From assembly GCF_002878395.1 (NCBI RefSeq), contig NC_061118.1, positions 1,001,286 through 1,065,285 of the forward strand: 64,000 nucleotides of DNA, written 5' to 3'. The DNA is from Capsicum annuum (taxonomy: Eukaryota; Streptophyta; Magnoliopsida; Solanales; Solanaceae). The notes below the pieces were generated by a model. It was not told where the DNA came from and did not search any database. It saw only the letters and a program-made list of their open reading frames with translations. Each line of letters begins with the position of its first letter. Position 1 is the stretch's first letter. The translations under genes were made by a program, and so were the position numbers. Below, piece by piece: positions 60,318-64,000 of the stretch.

Positions 60318-60664
60318 GTAGACCACCTTAGTATAGTCTTAGTTAGGACTTGGAAAAGCCATCCTTAGTATAGGGCTTGGAAAAGCAAATATTGTTCTTT
60401 GCTTGGAAACTGTAGATCTTGAAGTGAGTCGATTACCTTGGCGGTCACCGTAAGAGTGTGGTTTTGATTATTACATTCATTAGGGGTTAATGTTGAAATA
60501 TACTTGGTTTTTAATCTTGTATTAATCTTGGTCTCACTATCTATCATTTTATTATTTCCCAAATCCGTGTGTTTTTATGTTTGTCATCTTGTATCCCTTT
60601 GTGTAGGTTGTTCTTATCATGTTTTGTGGACTATTTTGGCATCATAGTGGACTGATTTGTATCA
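60318..60664 (+). mobile_element. Truncated LTR fragment (3' 347 bp)
   Basis: This equals bases 53607-53953 of the 3' LTR in length (347 and 347, no net gap) and is about 93% identical by eye. It ends TTTGTATCA followed by GTGGGCCTAGGGTC, the same LTR-satellite junction as at 53953/53954. The 5' side joins minus satellite with no LTR start and no target duplication. It is therefore a copied junction, not an independent insertion. Confidence 0.9.
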
Positions 60665-63600
60665 GTGGGCCTAGGGTCTAGGCATGTTGTGGGCCACAAA
60701 TAGACCAGGGCATTTCAGGGAGGTTGGGGATCATCCTAGTGTGGTCCGTTTAATTTTTTGTGGCCATTTTAGTGGACAAACTGGCAAAATGGTGCGAGTG
60801 GGGTATTTTCGGGCCAAATTAATGTGCTATAGTCCATGATTTTGGGGATGGGCCTAGGCTCCGGGCGTGCTGTGGGCTAAAAATTGACTGGGGTGTGCTA
60901 GGGTGGTTGTGGATCATCCTAGTATGGTCCGTTTAATTTTTCATGGCTATTTGGGTGGACAAATGGTCGAAACGGTGCAAACGGGGAATTTTTGGGTCAA
61001 ATCGGTGTGCTATAACCCACGGTTTTTTGGGTGGGCTCGGGGTCCAGGCATGCTGTGGGCCGAATATTGATCGAGACGTGCCAGGGAGGTTGGGAATTAT
61101 CTCAGTGTTGTTCATTTAATTTTTTGGGCCTATTTGGGTGGACCAACGGGTGAAATGGTGCGAACATGGCGTTTTCGGGCTAAATTAGTGTGCTATAGCC
61201 TACTGTTTTGGGGGAAGGCCTGTGGTTCGGGTGTGCTGTGGTCACAAAATCGATCGGGGCATACCGGGTAGGTTGGGGATCATCCAAGAATGGTCTGTTT
61301 TATTTTTCGTAGCTATTTAGGTGGACAAACGAGCAAAATAACTCAAACGGGGCATTTTCGGGCCAAATAGATGTGCAAAAGCCCACAGTTTCTGGGGTGG
61401 GCCTGGGGAACGAGCGTGCTGTGGGCCACAAATTGATCGGGGAGTGCCAGGGTGGTTAGGGATCATCCCAGTATGGTTCGTTTATTTTTTTGTGGCTATT
61501 AGGGTGGACAAACAGGTGAAACAGCGCAAAAGGGGCATTTTTGATTCAAATCGATGTGCTATAGCCCACGGTTTTGTGGATGGGCCCAGGGTTTGGGCGT
61601 GCTGTAGTCCTAAAATTGACCGGGGCATGCCAAGGTGGTTGGGAATCATCCTAGTGTAGTCCGTCTAATTTATTGGGGCAATTTGGGTGGACCAACGGGC
61701 GCAACGGCACGAACAGGGCATTTTTGGGCCAAATTGGTGTGCTATAGACCACAGTTTTGGGGGTAAGCCCGAGGTCCGGGTGTGCCGTGATTAGAAAATC
61801 AACCAGGGCATGGTAGGGAGGTTGGGGATCATCCCAATATGGCCCGTTTAATTTGTCATGGCCATTTGGGGGGACAAACGGGAGTAACGGCACGTATGGG
61901 GTATTTTTAGGCCAAATCGTTGTGATATAGCCAACGGTTTTTGGGTTGGGCCTGGGTTTTGGGCGTATTGTAGGCCGAAAATCAACCGGGGCGTGCTAGG
62001 GAGTTTTGGGATAGTCTCAGTGTGGTTTGTTTATTTTTTTATGGCCATTAGGGTAGAGAAAATGGTGAAATGGCATGAACGGGGCATTTACGCGCCAAAT
62101 CGGTGTTCTATAGCCCACGGTTTCGAGGGTGGGCCTGGGATCCGAGCGTGCTGTGGGCCAAAAATTGATCGGGGCATGCTAGGGAGTTTAGGGATCGTCT
62201 TAGTATGGCCCGCTTAATTTTTCATGGCCATTTAGGTGGACAAATGGGAAAAACGACGCGAACGGGGTATTTTTGGGCCAAATTAGTGTGCTTTAGCCCA
62301 CAGTTTTAGGGGTGGGCCTAAGGTCCAGGCATGGTGTGGGCTGAAAATTAATCGGGGTGTGCTAAGGTAGTTGGGTATTATCCCAGTGTGATCCGTTTAA
62401 TTTTTCTTGTCCATTTGGTTGGACAACATGTGGAACGGCACGAACGGGGCATTTTCAAGAAAATCGGTGTGCTATAGACCATAGTTTTGGGGGTGGGCCC
62501 TGGGTCTGGGAGTTTAGTGGGCCAAAAATCATCCGAGGCATGCCAGGGTGGCTGGGGATCATCCCAGTATGGTCTGTTTAATATTTTGTGGCCATTTGGG
62601 TTGACAAACGGGTTAAACGGCACGAATGGGGCGTTATTGAGCCAAATTGGTGTGCTATATAGCCCACCCTTTTGGGGGTGGGCCTGGGGTCAAAATATGC
62701 TGTGGGCCAAAAATCAATTGGGGTATCCCAGGGATGTTGGGGACCATTCCAATATGGTCCATTTAATTATTCGTGGCCATTTGGGTGGACAATCGGGCAA
62801 AACGACGTGAACGGGGCATTTTTGGGCTAAATCAGTGTGCTATAGCCCACGGTTTAGGGGGTGCGCCCGGGGTCCGGGTGTGATGTGGGCCAAACATTAA
62901 CTGCGGCGTGTCAGGGAGGTTGGGGACTATCCCAGTGTGGTTTATTTATTTTTTTGTGGCCATTTGGGGGACAAACGAGCGAAATAGTGCGAACGGGGTA
63001 TTTTCAGTCCAAATCGATGTGTTATAGCCCACGGTTTTAGGGGTGAGCTCAGGGTCCAGGTGTATTATGGGCCGAAAATCAATCGAGGTGTGCCAGGGAG
63101 GTTGGGGATCATTCTAGTGTGGTCCGTTTTATTTTTCGTGGCTATTTCGGTGGACAAAAGGGCAAAACGACGCGATCGAGGCATTTTTGATTCGAATTGG
63201 TGTGTTATAGCCCACAGTTTTGGGGTGGGCCTGGGGTTTGGGTGTGTTGTGGGCCCAAAATTGACCGAGGCATGCCAGGGTGGTTAGGATTCATCCCAAT
63301 GTGCTTCATTTACTTTTTTGTGGTCATTTGGATGGACAAATGGATGAAACAACACAAACGGGGCATTATCGGGCCAAATCATGTGCTATAGCCCACGGTT
63401 TTGGGGGTGGGCCTGGTTTCGGACATGCTGTAGGCCAAAATTCAACTGAGGAGTACCAGGGATATTGGGGATCATCCCAGTGTGGTTCATTTATTTTTTT
63501 GTGGCTATTTGGGTGGACAAACGGGCAAAACAGCGCGAATGGGGCATTTTTGGGCAAAATCGGTGTGCTATATCCCATGGTTTCGGCGGTGGGTTCATGA

Positions 63601-64000
63601 TATAGACATGTTATGGGCCAAAAATCAACCGGGGCATGACAGGGAGGTTGGGAATCATTCTAGTATGGTCCGTTTAATTTTTTGTGGTCATTTGGGTGGA
63701 CAAAACGGCAAAACGATGAGAATGGGGCATTTTAGGCCCAATTGGTGTGCAATAGCCCATAGTTTTTGGGGTGGGCCTGGGTTATGGGCGTGTTGTGAGC
63801 AAAAAATCAACTAGGGCATGCTAGTGTGGTTGGGGATTGTCCCAGTGTGGTTTGTTTAATTTTTTTTGAGGCTATTTGGGTAGACAGACTGGTGAAACAT
63901 CACGAACAGGGTGTTATCGGGTCAAATTGGTGTTCTATAGACCATGATTTTGGGGTTAGGCCTGGGGTCCGGGCATACTACGGCTAAATCGATGTGCTAT
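60665..64000 (+). repeat. 183-bp satellite, plus orientation, block 4
   Basis: About 18 monomers run to the window end. Their variants match the 11-monomer HOR family upstream of the retrotransposon: GTGGACCA at 61138, GATATAGCCAACGG at 61924 (compare 46268), CATTTACG at about 62085 (compare 46428), and GTTATCGGGTCAAATT at about 63911 (compare 44850). No gene is seen, and the array evidently continues beyond the window. Confidence 0.95.

Noticed and set aside
60318..60664. Independent solo LTR insertion
   Set aside because: It lacks the LTR 5' half and a left target duplication, and its right junction is identical to the one at 53953/53954.

Overview
The window is non-coding plant heterochromatin. 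About 57.7 kb of the 64 kb is one tandem satellite with a repeat unit of about 183 bp, roughly 315 monomers by my estimate. It is interrupted by one LTR retrotransposon, a solo LTR, a truncated LTR and a 100-base run of N. I found no host protein-coding gene, tRNA, rRNA or CRISPR array. The nuclear plant assignment rests on the satellite, the higher-order repeat structure and the LTR elements, one of which has an initiator-tRNA-Met-type primer binding site. The satellite and LTR style remind me of Solanum/Solanaceae repeats, but that is recollection, not proof.

Layout. Bases 1-17294 and 17395-48807 are satellite in one orientation, called plus here, separated by the N gap at 17295-17394. At 48808-53953 a 5146-bp Ty3/gypsy-like, apparently non-autonomous LTR retrotransposon sits in a monomer, flanked by the 5-bp target duplication GTGGG. 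Plus satellite continues at 53954-55261. At about 55262 the satellite flips to minus orientation. The minus block runs to 60317 and is split by a 725-bp solo LTR (58538-59262, target duplication TCGGC). A 347-bp LTR 3' fragment (60318-60664) marks the other end of the inverted block, and plus satellite resumes to the end.

Satellite organisation. A typical monomer has, in order, an A/T-rich box (GTTTAATTTTT), a GGCCATTTGGGTGGACAAAC box, a CpG-rich box, a GTGCTATAGCCCAC box, a G-rich tract followed by GTGGGC, and a GCATGCCAGGGAGGTTGGGG box. Monomers are diverged, but nested higher-order repeats (HORs) can be read by eye: a 10-monomer unit (about 1.82 kb) around 7-10.7 kb with a cognate 8.36 kb downstream, a 14-monomer tandem duplication (2541 bp) at 20.7-25.8 kb, a 696-bp duplication at 32.6-34.0 kb, and an 11-monomer type unit (about 1.95-2.0 kb) at 40.8-48.8 kb that continues past the retrotransposon.

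Open reading frames inside the satellite are a by-product of the period: 183 is 3 x 61, so any frame open in one monomer tends to stay open in the next. They are not annotated as genes. The only protein-like sequence is in the retrotransposon interior: a frameshifted Tyr/Gly-rich segment, a decayed retropepsin-like segment without the expected catalytic Asp, and two uncharacterised open segments. No reverse transcriptase, RNase H or integrase was recognised.
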